Source of the DNA: an uncultured Neomegalonema sp.
GTDB lineage: Bacteria > Pseudomonadota > Alphaproteobacteria > Rhodobacterales > Rhodobacteraceae
Direction: 5' to 3'
Length of the DNA stretch: 64,000 nt
Assembly (NCBI GenBank): GCA_937928005.1
Contig: CALFVD010000013.1
Coordinates: 45,665-109,664, forward strand
In this document: positions 9,635-18,487 of the stretch, in pieces
Position numbering within the stretch: position 1 is the stretch's first letter
Layout: each line of letters opens with the position of its first letter
The notes under the pieces: model-generated
The model's database searches: none
Seen by the model: only the letters and a program-made list of their open reading frames with translations
Told to the model about the DNA's origin: nothing
Made by a program: the position numbers and the translations under genes

Positions 9635-10054
9635 ATGCGATACTGGCTTTTCAAATCCGAACCCGATGCATGGTCATGGGATGATCAGGTGGCGAAAGGC
9701 GATGCGGGCGAGGAATGGGACGGTATCCGCAACTATCAGGCGCGCAATAACATGCGTGAGATGAAGATCGGCGACCGGGGGTTCTTCTATCATTCGGTGA
9801 AGGAAAAACGGATCGTGGGCATCGTCGAGGTCTGCGCCGAAAGCCACCCGGATTCCAAGACCGATGACGAGCGGTGGGATTGCGTGGATGTCAAGGCGGT
9901 GCGGGCTTTTGAGACGCCGGTAACGCTTGACGATATCAAGGGGAATCCTAAGTTGGGCGAGATTGCACTCACAAGACAATCGCGCCTGTCAGTTGCACCG
10001 ATCACCGCCGATGAATGGAAGATTATCTGCAAAATGGGCGATACGAAACCGTGA
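9635..10054 (+). CDS. EVE domain-containing protein
   Basis: A 139-aa protein that is essentially one EVE domain: MRYWLFKSEPDAWSWDD at the start, IRNYQARNNMREMKIGD and GFFYHS in the middle. The fold is related to PUA/YTH domains and is thought to bind modified bases in nucleic acid. The start is set at ATG 9635 (GGAG 7 bases upstream); the track's extra 20 residues are not conserved. Its stop overlaps the GTG start of the next gene (GTGA). Confidence 0.9.
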   Translation: MRYWLFKSEPDAWSWDDQVAKGDAGEEWDGIRNYQARNNMREMKIGDRGFFYHSVKEKRIVGIVEVCAESHPDSKTDDERWDCVDVKAVRAFETPVTLDDIKGNPKLGEIALTRQSRLSVAPITADEWKIICKMGDTKP

Positions 10055-10806
10055 ATGCACCGGTCAATATCGTCTGCATGAAATGGGGTACGCTCTATGG
10101 CCCCGAATACGTGAACAAGCTGTATGCGATGGCCGCGCGGAACATGGCGCGGCCCTTTCGGTTCGTATGCTTTACCGAGGATGCGAACGGGTTGCGCGAC
10201 GAGGTGACGGTGCGCCCGCTGCCACCCATCGAGATTGATGCGCCCTATGAGCGGACGCCGTGGAAGAAGCTGGCGCTCTATAATGCTGATCTGGGGGATG
10301 TAACGGGGACGGCGTTGTTTTTGGATCTTGATTTGGTGATTATCGGATCGCTGGATCGGTTTTTCGATTTTCCGGGGGATTATTGCGTGATCCGCAATTG
10401 GACGCGGCCCAAGGATATCGTGGGAAATACGTCCGTTTTCCGGTTCGAGATCGGCGCGCATACGGATTTGCTGGATACGTTCCATGCGCAATCGACCCAG
10501 CATTGGGTGGATGAGGTGCGGATTGAACAGACGTTTCTGTCGCGTATCCTGCATGAGCAAGGAAAACTGACATTCTGGCCGGATGGATGGTGCGCGTCGT
10601 TTAAGGTTCATGCATTGCCGGGTGGCTGGAAGTTTCCGCGCCTGCTACTCAATTGGTTCCGCCCGTCGCGGGTGCCTGAAGGGGCAAGCATTGTGGTGTT
10701 TCATGGGCATCCAAACCCGGATGACGCGCTGGTCGGGCGCTGGCCGGGGGGGTGGTACAAGCGGTTGCTGCCCGCGCGCTGGATTGCCGAGTATTGGCGC
10801 GAATGA
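10051..10806 (+). CDS. Putative glycosyltransferase (DxD type)
   Basis: A 251-aa protein beginning at GTG 10051 that overlaps the EVE stop codon. The segment ALFLDLDLVIIGSLD contains a DxD-type motif typical of nucleotide-sugar-dependent GT-A enzymes. Upstream residues (NIVCMKWGTLYGPEYVNKLY) match a family of short bacterial GTs that act on a surface glycan. There is no signal peptide; it is likely cytosolic or peripheral. It is coupled by an ATGA overlap to a GT2 enzyme, so the two probably act on the same acceptor, which is unknown. Confidence 0.7.
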   Translation: MNAPVNIVCMKWGTLYGPEYVNKLYAMAARNMARPFRFVCFTEDANGLRDEVTVRPLPPIEIDAPYERTPWKKLALYNADLGDVTGTALFLDLDLVIIGSLDRFFDFPGDYCVIRNWTRPKDIVGNTSVFRFEIGAHTDLLDTFHAQSTQHWVDEVRIEQTFLSRILHEQGKLTFWPDGWCASFKVHALPGGWKFPRLLLNWFRPSRVPEGASIVVFHGHPNPDDALVGRWPGGWYKRLLPARWIAEYWRE

Positions 10807-11702
10807 TGGATGCGCCGGTCGTCAGCTTTCTTTCGGCAGTCTATAACAAGGCGACCTATCTGCCTGCGCTGCTGGCGAATCTACGGGCGCAGGGGGGGAA
10901 GGCTGAGTTTATCTTTGCAGATGATGCCTCGACCGATGGATCGGCGGATTGGTTGGAGGCCGAGGCGTCGCATGATCCGCGCATTCGCGTGATCCGCAAT
11001 ACAGTGAATGCGGGTCCGGCGATCCGGTTCAATCAGGCGGCTGCGGTGGCGCGGGGGGAATGGTTGCTGCCCATCGATGCGGATGATCTTTTATCTGATA
11101 ATGCCGCCGAGATGTTCCTGAAGGTGGCGGACGAGCAGGGGGCTGATCTGATTTTTGCGCGTAGCGAGCGAGGGGCGGAGCCGCGCGATCTTTCTGACCC
11201 ATTGGATATTTCCGTCAGCGATAATCCGCTATTGATGGCGGCGACGCGGAAGATTGTGCGGATGGGGTATCTGGCGCGGGCGTCGGTCTGGCGGGATGCG
11301 GGTGGAGCGGATGAACGTGTCTTTGTGCAGGACCAATCTCTGCCGCTGCGGCTCGGTGCGGCGGCGATGCGGGCAGCGTATATCGAACAAACGGCCTATT
11401 GGCTCAGCGTACAGGATACCGGGAGCCTGTCGCGCAATACGCTACAACAACACCATGATCGGTTTTGGGCCATGACATATATGCTGGAGCGTGATTTGCC
11501 CGATGCAGCGCGCAAAGCCATCGAAGCGCAGCGCGTCTCTGCTTGGTGGAAGATGCACCGCGAAGTTGGGGGTGGGCGGACCAATGCATTGCCTGCTTAT
11601 CTGGCCAATCGCGTGACGGGGTGTGCGCTTTCAACCGCGCAGGTTGCATATGCCAGTGCTGCTTTTGCTAGGCTGTCCGGTGTGCGGCGACCTCGTTTGT
11701 GA
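10803..11702 (+). CDS. Family 2 glycosyltransferase
   Basis: A 299-aa GT2-type enzyme. The nucleotide-sugar binding start (VVSFLSAVYNKATYLPALL), the aspartates FADDASTDGS and the DxD-like LPIDADDLL are clear. It transfers a sugar from an NDP donor to an unknown acceptor. The start is taken at ATG 10803, overlapping the previous stop as ATGA (a second ATG follows at 10806); the track's earlier start would be buried in the upstream gene. The pair with the preceding GT suggests cell-surface glycan synthesis. Confidence 0.8.
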   Translation: MMDAPVVSFLSAVYNKATYLPALLANLRAQGGKAEFIFADDASTDGSADWLEAEASHDPRIRVIRNTVNAGPAIRFNQAAAVARGEWLLPIDADDLLSDNAAEMFLKVADEQGADLIFARSERGAEPRDLSDPLDISVSDNPLLMAATRKIVRMGYLARASVWRDAGGADERVFVQDQSLPLRLGAAAMRAAYIEQTAYWLSVQDTGSLSRNTLQQHHDRFWAMTYMLERDLPDAARKAIEAQRVSAWWKMHREVGGGRTNALPAYLANRVTGCALSTAQVAYASAAFARLSGVRRPRL

Positions 11703-11730
11703 TATGCTGTCCGTAAAAGGGGAGGATTTC

Positions 11731-12120
11731 ATGGAGTATATTGCCGTTATTGCCGCTGCGATTTCAGGGTTTGCTGTGGGTGGAGTCTGGTATGGTGCGC
11801 TTGGAGCGCAATGGATGCGGGCCGTTGGGCGCACGAAGGAAGATATCGCGGCGGATAAAAGTCCGCTGCCTTTCATCATCGCCTTTCTCGGCGCTTTGCT
11901 TGCGGCGGGGGTGATGCGGCATATGTTTGTGACCGGCGAAATCGTCGGGGCCATGCGTTGCATGGCCTATGGCGCAGGGATCGGGGCTTTTCTAATCGCA
12001 CCATGGATTGTGCTGCATTATGCCTTCGCGGGCAGGCCAGTCGCGTTATGGGTGATCGATGCGGGGCATACGATAATGGCCTTCGCAGCCATGGGTTTGG
12101 TTCTCGGTCTATTTTATTGA
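11731..12120 (+). CDS. DUF1761 family membrane protein
   Basis: A 129-aa protein with about four membrane helices (for example YIAVIAAAISGFAVGGVWYG and AFLGALLAAGVM). The motif FAVGGVWYGALGAQWM is typical of DUF1761. The function is unknown. The start at ATG 11731 has GGAGG 5 bases upstream, which overrides the longer ORF in the track. It stands alone between the GT pair and the cyclic-nucleotide protein. Confidence 0.8.
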   Translation: MEYIAVIAAAISGFAVGGVWYGALGAQWMRAVGRTKEDIAADKSPLPFIIAFLGALLAAGVMRHMFVTGEIVGAMRCMAYGAGIGAFLIAPWIVLHYAFAGRPVALWVIDAGHTIMAFAAMGLVLGLFY

Positions 12121-12203
12121 TGCTGTAACTGTCACAGGACTTGCTTGACGAATTCCGTCTCTTTCGTCCTATATCGGGACGCAATGCGGCATGGGGTGAC
12201 GGG

Positions 12204-12914
12204 ATGGAAGAAATGACGCTGACCGGGGCAGCCGGGCTGCTTGGAGTCGCGCTATACGTGATTGGCTATGCGGCCATGCAATTGGGTCTCGTGAGGGGAC
12301 AGACATATATTTATGCAGGGTTGAATCTCTTTGCCGCTCTGTTCGTTCTGTACTCGCTTACAGAGAATTACAATCAGTCATCCGCGATGATCCAGATCAT
12401 GTGGATCATCATCAGCGTCGCTGGGATAACTCGGTTACTGATCGTGGATAAGACGCTGCGGTTTAATGATGAAGAGTGGCGTATTCTTGATGCCGTTGCC
12501 CCTGGCCTAGAGAAGAATCAAGCACGTAAGCTGTTGAATCTTGGCGAATGGCGGGATCTTCCCGTAGGATCGACTGTGATTGCCGAAGGGCGCCCAACGG
12601 AGATTTTAGGCTATTTGTCAAAAGGGGCATTCGTCGTCTCGAAAGGCGATATGCCTATCATGTCGCTTGGGCCGGGCGCTGTGATTGGTGAGATGACCTA
12701 TATGGATGGTACGCCAGCCACCGCGCGGATTGATGTGATGGATGATGCGCGACTATTTGCAATCAACGCCGTGAAACTGCGCGCCTTGATTGAGCGGAAT
12801 GACGATATCGCGAATGCAATCGAGCGCAGCGTTGCGCGCACACTACGTGGGAAGCTACAGGCGACATCGCAGGAATTACGCGATGCAACATCCGGATTTT
12901 TGATCACATCTTGA
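12204..12914 (+). CDS. Membrane protein with C-terminal cyclic-nucleotide-binding domain
   Basis: A 236-aa protein with three N-terminal membrane helices (residues ~8-85; AAGLLGVALYVIGYAAMQLG, YAGLNLFAALFVLYSL, IMWIIISVAGITRLLI), then a cNMP-binding beta-roll. The roll contains LPVGSTVIAEGRPTEILGYLSKG and PGAVIGEMTYMDGTPATARIDV, the phosphate-binding cassette region. It may be a membrane-attached cAMP/cGMP sensor with no DNA-binding or enzymatic domain. The start is taken at ATG 12204 rather than 12141, because the extra 21 residues precede any family-like sequence. Confidence 0.7.
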   Translation: MEEMTLTGAAGLLGVALYVIGYAAMQLGLVRGQTYIYAGLNLFAALFVLYSLTENYNQSSAMIQIMWIIISVAGITRLLIVDKTLRFNDEEWRILDAVAPGLEKNQARKLLNLGEWRDLPVGSTVIAEGRPTEILGYLSKGAFVVSKGDMPIMSLGPGAVIGEMTYMDGTPATARIDVMDDARLFAINAVKLRALIERNDDIANAIERSVARTLRGKLQATSQELRDATSGFLITS

Positions 12915-12989
12915 TCTGATCCGCTTTTGCGCCCTTCGATTATAAAAATTCATACCGTTTTGTTTGCGGTATTGGCGATCCGAGACGCC

Positions 12990-13078
12990 ACCGCAATTTG
13001 CGACAAACGTGAGCCATGTTTCGCGCCAAGACTTGCACGAAACATGGTGCTTTTTGGTTCACGGCAATCGCAACGCAT
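12990..13078 (+). repeat. Palindromic intergenic repeat, copy A (~88 bp)
   Basis: Copy A of a dispersed repeat also found at 29405-29456 and 57418-57505. It has an outer arm (GCAATTTGCGACAAAC, matched by GGCAATCGCAACGC) and a perfect 10-bp inner stem CCATGTTTCG / CGAAACATGG. It aligns over its full length with the reverse complement of copy C. It is a REP/ERIC-like element in the gap between the cNMP protein and a small exported protein. Confidence 0.75.
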
Positions 13079-13193
13079 ATCATCGGTACACTTCTTGCCT
13101 CACAGATAATTGTATCATGTGCGCGGGAACACATTCCGCCGCACACGGTTGAGCAATAGTGAACGCTCAAATGATGTGGGTAGGGAGAAAGCT

Positions 13194-13475
13194 ATGAATA
13201 CGAAATTTATCGCTCTTATCGCAACGGCCATCGCCACGATAGCTGTAAGCCTTCCTGCTAATGCACGGTTGCCCGAAGCTTTTTCTAACCTGCCGAAAGA
13301 GATTATTCGTCCTGCGGTTCACCTGCCGACGGGATGCATGGCGCAGGTCACTCTTCTTGATCGTCATATTGTGACCGCGCATATCATTGATCCTGATTGC
13401 CTGCCGAAGGGTGTGAAAGCACGCCCTATACCCGGTCAGAACGCGGATTTCTCGTTCATTGACGGCGCGCGGTAA
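13194..13475 (+). CDS. Small exported protein of unknown function
   Basis: A 93-aa protein with a clear signal peptide (FIALIATAIATIAVSLPANA, cleavage after ANA). The mature part is about 68 residues with two cysteines (TGCMAQVTL and DPDCLPKG) that could form a disulfide. I do not recognise the family. The start at ATG 13194 has GGGAGAAAG upstream. It is convergent with the cytochrome gene, with only 3 bp between the stops. Confidence 0.6.
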   Translation: MNTKFIALIATAIATIAVSLPANARLPEAFSNLPKEIIRPAVHLPTGCMAQVTLLDRHIVTAHIIDPDCLPKGVKARPIPGQNADFSFIDGAR

Positions 13476-13478
13476 GGG

Positions 13479-13808
13479 CTATTCCGGCTTTTCTGGCATC
13501 TTTGCCGTGATTTCGATGGATGAATACCATTTCGCCAAATCCGAGATATCCTCGTCGGATAGGCCTTTGGCTACGACGGTCATCATCTCATGCTCGCGTT
13601 TGCCCAAGCGAAACGCTTTTAGCTGGGTTTCGAGGTAGACTTGGCTCTCACCGGCGAGGTGTGGAGCGATGGGGATACGTGCGATTCCATCGAGTCCGTG
13701 ACAGGTGCGGCATTGTTTTGCCTTCTCGCGTCCGGCTTCTAAATCGGCTGCGATAGTGGGGGTTGCCACCATTGATAGTAAAAGAATGGTTGAGAAAACT
13801 GGTTTCAA
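13479..13808 (-). CDS. Periplasmic c-type cytochrome (c553-like)
   Basis: A 109-aa exported class I cytochrome c. It has a signal peptide (FSTILLLSMVATPTIAA), one heme site CRTCH with LDGIARIPIAPHLAG after it, and a Met ligand candidate in EMMTVVAKGLSDEDI. It sits 75 bp downstream of the sorbosone/glucose-type dehydrogenase and on the same strand, so it is the likely electron acceptor of that quinoprotein. Confidence 0.85.
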   Translation of the reverse strand: MKPVFSTILLLSMVATPTIAADLEAGREKAKQCRTCHGLDGIARIPIAPHLAGESQVYLETQLKAFRLGKREHEMMTVVAKGLSDEDISDLAKWYSSIEITAKMPEKPE

Positions 13809-13883
13809 TTTGCGACTCGCGGCTTTTGAGGGAAGGGTCAGATGTGACGCCCGGACAGGCCGGACGCCACGGTGAGCTTTCCG

Positions 13884-15134
13884 TCACTCGTAGCTGATGC
13901 GGTAGATTGCACCGGCCAGATCGTCGGAGACGAGCAGCGAGCCATCGCGAAGCTGCGCCGTATCGACCGGACGACCAAGGTATTCGCCAGTTTCCGCGTC
14001 GAGCCAACCTTCAGCGAAAGGTTTCATCTCCGCCGTGCCGTCTTCAGCGATATGCGTGACCATGACGCGCGCGCCGACCGGCTCGGTACGGTTCCATGAG
14101 CCGTGCTGTGCCGAGAAGATAGCGTTCTTGTATTTGGCGGGGAACATGCGGCCCGTATAGAATGACATGCCTAGATCGGCAGCATGGGCCACTGTCTCAA
14201 CAGCGGGCATTACGATATCATCCGGCGGGGTATCGTCCTTGAACTCGTCGGTGCGCACGTCGCCGCCACCGTACCATGGATGGCCGAAATGCTGACCTGC
14301 TTTGGTCTGGTGGTTCAATTCGCCGGGCGGAATATCGTCACCCATGCCGTCGACCTGATTATCGGTCCACCATAGTTCACCGGTTTCGGGGTGGAAGTCT
14401 TGGCCAACAGAGTTACGCACGCCGTAGGTATAGACCTCGCGGTTCTTGCCGTCGCGATCCATGCGGATGATGCCGCCGATGCCCGTTTCCTTGTATAGTT
14501 CCATCTTCTCCTGTGGGGCCACGTTGAAGGGTTGGCCCAGTGAGATGTAGAGCTTGTTATCCGGGCCAATATCGCAGACGCGGGCGGTGTGGTTATAGCT
14601 GGCTTCTGCTGGCGGAATTAATTCGCCTTCGGCAACAACCTCAAACGCCGCAACATCCGGGCCTTCATAGAAGAACTCGGCGGCGGGGAAGAGGAGGACG
14701 CGGTTCTGTTCAGCAATGAACAGGAAGCCGTCTTTCGAGAAGCATACGCCATTCGGGATGGTGAAATCGATGGAGGGCGCAAATTCCTTCACGTCATCGG
14801 CCACGCGATCCTTGTCGCGGTCGGTGACGACATAGACTTCGTTCTTGCGGGTGCCGACGAAGGTTGCCACACCCTGTGGGCCAACGGCCATATGGCGCGC
14901 ATCGGGCACCACGGCATAGAGTTCGATTTTGAACCCGTCTGGAACGGTTACGTTTTCCAGCACTTTGCGGATCGCGTCAGCGCGTTTTCCTTCCTGCGGG
15001 ATCGGCTCCATCATCGGCGTGCCGGTCTGCTGGAAAGCGGAGAGTTTGTTGAGATTGCCAGCGTTCTGTGCCAGCGCGGGCAGTGCCGCCGCCATTGCGA
15101 CCACAGCGGCCATGGTAGAAAAGCGTTTGAGCAT
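13884..15134 (-). CDS. PQQ-type sorbosone/aldose sugar dehydrogenase
   Basis: A 416-aa exported protein with a signal peptide (MAAVVAMAAALPALAQ), then a beta-propeller of the GSDH family. Segments that support this are FTIPNGVCFSKDGFLFIAEQNR, YTYGVRNSVGQDFHPETGELWWTDN, HFGHPWY, and AIFSAQHGSWNR. It probably oxidises an aldose or aldehyde in the periplasm and passes electrons to the adjacent cytochrome c. The PQQ cofactor is inferred from the family. GGGAG lies 6 bases before ATG 15134. Confidence 0.82.
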   Translation of the reverse strand: MLKRFSTMAAVVAMAAALPALAQNAGNLNKLSAFQQTGTPMMEPIPQEGKRADAIRKVLENVTVPDGFKIELYAVVPDARHMAVGPQGVATFVGTRKNEVYVVTDRDKDRVADDVKEFAPSIDFTIPNGVCFSKDGFLFIAEQNRVLLFPAAEFFYEGPDVAAFEVVAEGELIPPAEASYNHTARVCDIGPDNKLYISLGQPFNVAPQEKMELYKETGIGGIIRMDRDGKNREVYTYGVRNSVGQDFHPETGELWWTDNQVDGMGDDIPPGELNHQTKAGQHFGHPWYGGGDVRTDEFKDDTPPDDIVMPAVETVAHAADLGMSFYTGRMFPAKYKNAIFSAQHGSWNRTEPVGARVMVTHIAEDGTAEMKPFAEGWLDAETGEYLGRPVDTAQLRDGSLLVSDDLAGAIYRISYE

Positions 15135-15240
15135 ATCAGTCTCCCTATACCGAAAGATCTATCGTCTTTCCGTGTATGAGACTGGTACACCAGTGACGCA
15201 GCGTCAATACTCTACGCCCGGTTGCGCATTCGGCATTCTG

Positions 15241-16122
15241 TCATGTGAGATGATTTTCGGCTGCGAGAATTGCCGCCAGACCCTCGCGATAGGTGGGGTA
15301 GGCGAGGGTTACACCGAGGTCGTGTTTGATGCGTTCGTTCGATACGCGCTTGTTCTCACCGTAGAAACTGCGCGCCATTGCGGACATTTCTGCCCCCTCA
15401 AAAGGCACCAATGGCGGACGGGGCAGGCCGAGAAGGTCGGCGGCATGGCCGATTACATCTTGTGGCGGACAGGTAAGATCGTCGGTGACGTTATAGGCTG
15501 TACCGGGGGCGGCGTTGGCCATTGATGCTTGTAGGACGGTCGCAATATCCTCGACATGGATGCGCCCAAATACTTGCCCCGGCTTGTCGATGCGCTGGGC
15601 GGTGCCGCGCCGGATTTTCTCGAACGGGCCGCGACCGGGGCCATAGATTCCCGCGAGGCGGAAGGTGTGGGTGGGTAAGGAATCGCCGAGTGCGAGCCAA
15701 TTGCGTTCGGCACTCACCCGCCGTTTTCCACGTTCGCTGGCGGGGGTGAGGTCGGAGGTTTCGTCCACCCAACCGCCTTGTCGGTCGCCGTAAACGGCGG
15801 TGGTGGAGAGATAGCCAATCCATTCGATCTTGTCGCGCTGGGTGAGGAGCGTGTCGCGATATTGGGCGAGGAACGGGTCGCCATCTTCGCCGGGGGGCGC
15901 GGAAATCAGGAGATGGGTGCGCTTTGGCAAGGCCGTGATCAGGTCGGCGGCGGGCCAGACATGGGCCTCGATGTCTTGCGCGTGCAGTGCATCGACCTTC
16001 TCGGCATCGCGCGCGGTGGCGGCAATGTGCCAGCCCTGCGCCCGCAACCGTTCGGCCAAGACGCGGGCGCAAAAACCGTATCCGATACAGACAAGTGTGG
16101 CGGGGGCTTGCAAATCGTTCAT
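15241..16122 (-). CDS. NAD(P)-dependent SDR / epimerase-like protein
   Basis: A 293-aa extended-type SDR. The nucleotide-binding start is TLVCIGYGFCARVLAERL (a variant of GxxGxxG), and STTAVYGDRQGGWVDE plus RLAGIYGPGRGPFEKIRRG match the YeeZ-like family of NAD-dependent epimerases. The catalytic Tyr of YxxxK is not obvious, as in several YeeZ members. The substrate is unknown. It is divergent from the TPR gene. Confidence 0.75.
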   Translation of the reverse strand: MNDLQAPATLVCIGYGFCARVLAERLRAQGWHIAATARDAEKVDALHAQDIEAHVWPAADLITALPKRTHLLISAPPGEDGDPFLAQYRDTLLTQRDKIEWIGYLSTTAVYGDRQGGWVDETSDLTPASERGKRRVSAERNWLALGDSLPTHTFRLAGIYGPGRGPFEKIRRGTAQRIDKPGQVFGRIHVEDIATVLQASMANAAPGTAYNVTDDLTCPPQDVIGHAADLLGLPRPPLVPFEGAEMSAMARSFYGENKRVSNERIKHDLGVTLAYPTYREGLAAILAAENHLT

Positions 16123-16175
16123 ATTCGCGCCTTATCCGCATGTGACCTTTCGCGCAAGCATCACTGGAGACCGCC

Positions 16176-16892
16176 ATGCGCCTGACGCCCTTTATCGCCG
16201 CCACTTTTCTTGCCACGCCCGCGTTGGCACAGGTGACGACCTATGACGATTGTATCCAGACTGCATTGAACCAGCCATCGACGGGCCTATCGGTTGCGCA
16301 GAACTGGCAGGCGCAGGGTGGAGGCGCCGCCGCCAGTCATTGCCGCGCCATGGCCCTTGCCGCGCTCGGCTCCTATGCGGAAGCGGCCCGTGCATTGGAG
16401 GCGCTGGCGCTGATAACGCTCGATACGCTGGCACAGGCGGACCTATATATGCAGGCCGGGGATTTTCAGATCTCGGCGGGTAATGCGCCTGCGGCTCGTG
16501 CGTTCTTTGACAAGGCAATAGCCGCCGATCCGCAGTCGATTGGCGCGCTGGATGGACGCGCGCGAACCATGGCGGCAATGGGCGATTTTGCCGGGGCGAT
16601 TGCCGATATCAACCGATTGCTGTGGCTGGCCCCGAATGATGCGGAGGCGCTGGCCTTACGGGCGGCGGCACGCCGTAAATCGGATGATCCATCGGGGGCG
16701 CTGGCCGATGCGGAGGCGGCGATTGCCGCCGATCCATCTTCGGCAGTCGCGTATTTTGAGCGAGGAGCAGCGCGGGCCGTGACTGGCGACCGCGCAGGTG
16801 CAAGGGCCGATTGGCAGGAGGTCGAGCGCCTCGATCCGGGTGGTGAGTTTGGGCAGCTAGCCGCGACGAACCGGGCGCGATTGCCGCTGTAG
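16176..16892 (+). CDS. Exported TPR-repeat protein
   Basis: A 238-aa protein with a signal peptide (MRLTPFIAATFLATPALAQ), followed by about four TPR-like helical pairs. Clear repeats are NAPAARAFFDKAIAADPQS, GDFAGAIADINRLLWLAPND and GALADAEAAIAADPSSAVAYFERG. It is probably a periplasmic protein-interaction scaffold. No partner can be named. Its stop is 1 bp from the convergent receiver-like gene. Confidence 0.75.
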   Translation: MRLTPFIAATFLATPALAQVTTYDDCIQTALNQPSTGLSVAQNWQAQGGGAAASHCRAMALAALGSYAEAARALEALALITLDTLAQADLYMQAGDFQISAGNAPAARAFFDKAIAADPQSIGALDGRARTMAAMGDFAGAIADINRLLWLAPNDAEALALRAAARRKSDDPSGALADAEAAIAADPSSAVAYFERGAARAVTGDRAGARADWQEVERLDPGGEFGQLAATNRARLPL

Positions 16893-16893
16893 C

Positions 16894-17328
16894 TCAATAC
16901 TGTGTGAGGTATTCGTTTGGCAGTGTCGCGACGTTCATCCAATAGCGCATCGCCGTCTTGGTGATATCAATAAGCTGGGCGTAGGTATCGGGCTTGCTGA
17001 TGAGGGAAGCACCGCGCAAGGCGTAGAATTCCTCCACTAAAGCTTCGCTTTTACTGAAGCTGAAACCAAGCACGGGGATGTTTTTCCAGCCATCGGTTGA
17101 TTTCAAGGTGCCGAGGATTGCGCGCCAGTCTTTATCCTGGTCGTCGAGATTCATAACCAGGACCTTTGGATAGGCCTTTTTTGCGTGCGATAATTGGGCA
17201 TGAAACACGCTGATATCATCAGGTGTCGCATCGTCGAAATAGCGGACATGGTCACTTATCTCGACCTCGATTGCCGCTTTTTTGAACAATGCCGTTTCTA
17301 GTTCGGAAAACGAAATCAAGACGATCAT
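16894..17328 (-). CDS. Degenerate receiver-domain protein
   Basis: A 144-aa protein with a receiver-like fold: beta strand plus acids KVLVMNLDDQD where the phosphoacceptor should be, VLGFSFSKSEALVEEF, and SLISKPDTYAQLI with the conserved Lys-Pro. The usual N-terminal acidic pair is missing (IVLISFSELE), so phosphorylation is doubtful. It stands alone without a kinase. It may be a pseudo-receiver used for protein contacts. Confidence 0.55.
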   Translation of the reverse strand: MIVLISFSELETALFKKAAIEVEISDHVRYFDDATPDDISVFHAQLSHAKKAYPKVLVMNLDDQDKDWRAILGTLKSTDGWKNIPVLGFSFSKSEALVEEFYALRGASLISKPDTYAQLIDITKTAMRYWMNVATLPNEYLTQY

Positions 17329-17425
17329 TGAACCCTCCAGAGCTGTGGCTTGAGAGTCTAATCGTAGGATCGAAACAAAGTCCTAAACTGCAAAATAACT
17401 TTGATTCGCCGGATCGTCTGGCCCT

Positions 17426-18397
17426 TCAATCCGGGTAGCGTACTGCTGTTGCTAGCCCCGGAGCATTCTTGGCAAGCAAGATAGGCAAAGCGGTGGGCAG
17501 GTCGGCGAAGGTCACTTCCTGTGTGATGATGGCTTCAAAGCGATCATCGAGGAGCATCGTGAGGGCGGCGCGCATTCGTCGCGAATAATCCCAGCGAGGG
17601 CGACGGCTCTGCGAGACATGACCTACCTGTGATGAGATCAGTCGTAGGCGTTGGCTGTGAAAGGCACCGCCAAGCGAAATCTGGGGGCGGTCGGTGCCGT
17701 ACCAGCTCATCTCGATTATTGTTCCTTCAAACCCTGTACACAGAATCGCTGTATCCAAACCACTCGCGCTAGAGGAGGTGTGAAATACGATATCGCACCC
17801 TGTGGGTGCATCATTGGGATGAGCAAAGTTCACGTTCATGTCATCGGCCAGCGAGCGGCGCGTCGGATCAAGGTCTATTAGCGTGACATCCGTACCCGGA
17901 ATTGCACCACAGATACCCGCCACCAGCGCACCGAGTATGCCGCCGCCGGCGATGGCAACCCGATCCCCCGGTCCCACGCCACCATCCCAAACGGCATTGA
18001 GCGCCGTTTCCATATTTGCCGCGAGGATCGCCCGTCGAGGGGGGAGGTTGTCTGGTAGGACGGTTAGGGCATCCACGGGAACGACGAACCGGGATTGATG
18101 AGGGTAGAGTGAAAAAACTGTTTTACCAACAATATGTTGCGGTCCATCCACAACTTCGCCCACCATCGAATAACCGTAGATGACCGGGAATGAGAAGTCG
18201 CCTCGCTGGTGCGGCGCGCGCATCCGTTCGTATTCGGATTTTGGCACTTTGCCGGTGAAAACCAATCGCTCCGTTCCCCGGCTTAACCCCGACCAAAGTG
18301 CCCGTACGACGGCATGACACGGTTTCGTGATGATGGGTGAGGAAACGGGAACCAGCGCAGCGGTTCCTACCTTCTCAAAGGAGAGCGCATGGTCCAA
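17426..18397 (-). CDS. Zinc-type alcohol dehydrogenase-like MDR oxidoreductase
   Basis: A medium-chain dehydrogenase of about 323 aa. It shows the substrate-domain segment RALWSGLSRGTERLVFTG, FPVIYGYSMVGEVV, and a Rossmann segment RVAIAGGGILGALVAGICGA. The usual Cys/His zinc ligands are not all present, as in several related dehydrogenases. I set the start at TTG 18397, because AAAGGAG lies 7 bases upstream and the track's extra 36 residues look unrelated. The reaction is unknown. It is divergent from opgH. Confidence 0.7.
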   Translation of the reverse strand: MDHALSFEKVGTAALVPVSSPIITKPCHAVVRALWSGLSRGTERLVFTGKVPKSEYERMRAPHQRGDFSFPVIYGYSMVGEVVDGPQHIVGKTVFSLYPHQSRFVVPVDALTVLPDNLPPRRAILAANMETALNAVWDGGVGPGDRVAIAGGGILGALVAGICGAIPGTDVTLIDLDPTRRSLADDMNVNFAHPNDAPTGCDIVFHTSSSASGLDTAILCTGFEGTIIEMSWYGTDRPQISLGGAFHSQRLRLISSQVGHVSQSRRPRWDYSRRMRAALTMLLDDRFEAIITQEVTFADLPTALPILLAKNAPGLATAVRYPD

Positions 18398-18487
18398 TTT
18401 AAGACTCCTTTCTCGACATGCTTCGCGTCTACACCAATTCTGCATGGCATGATCACGATGACGACCGCATACGGGGATAGAGCGACG

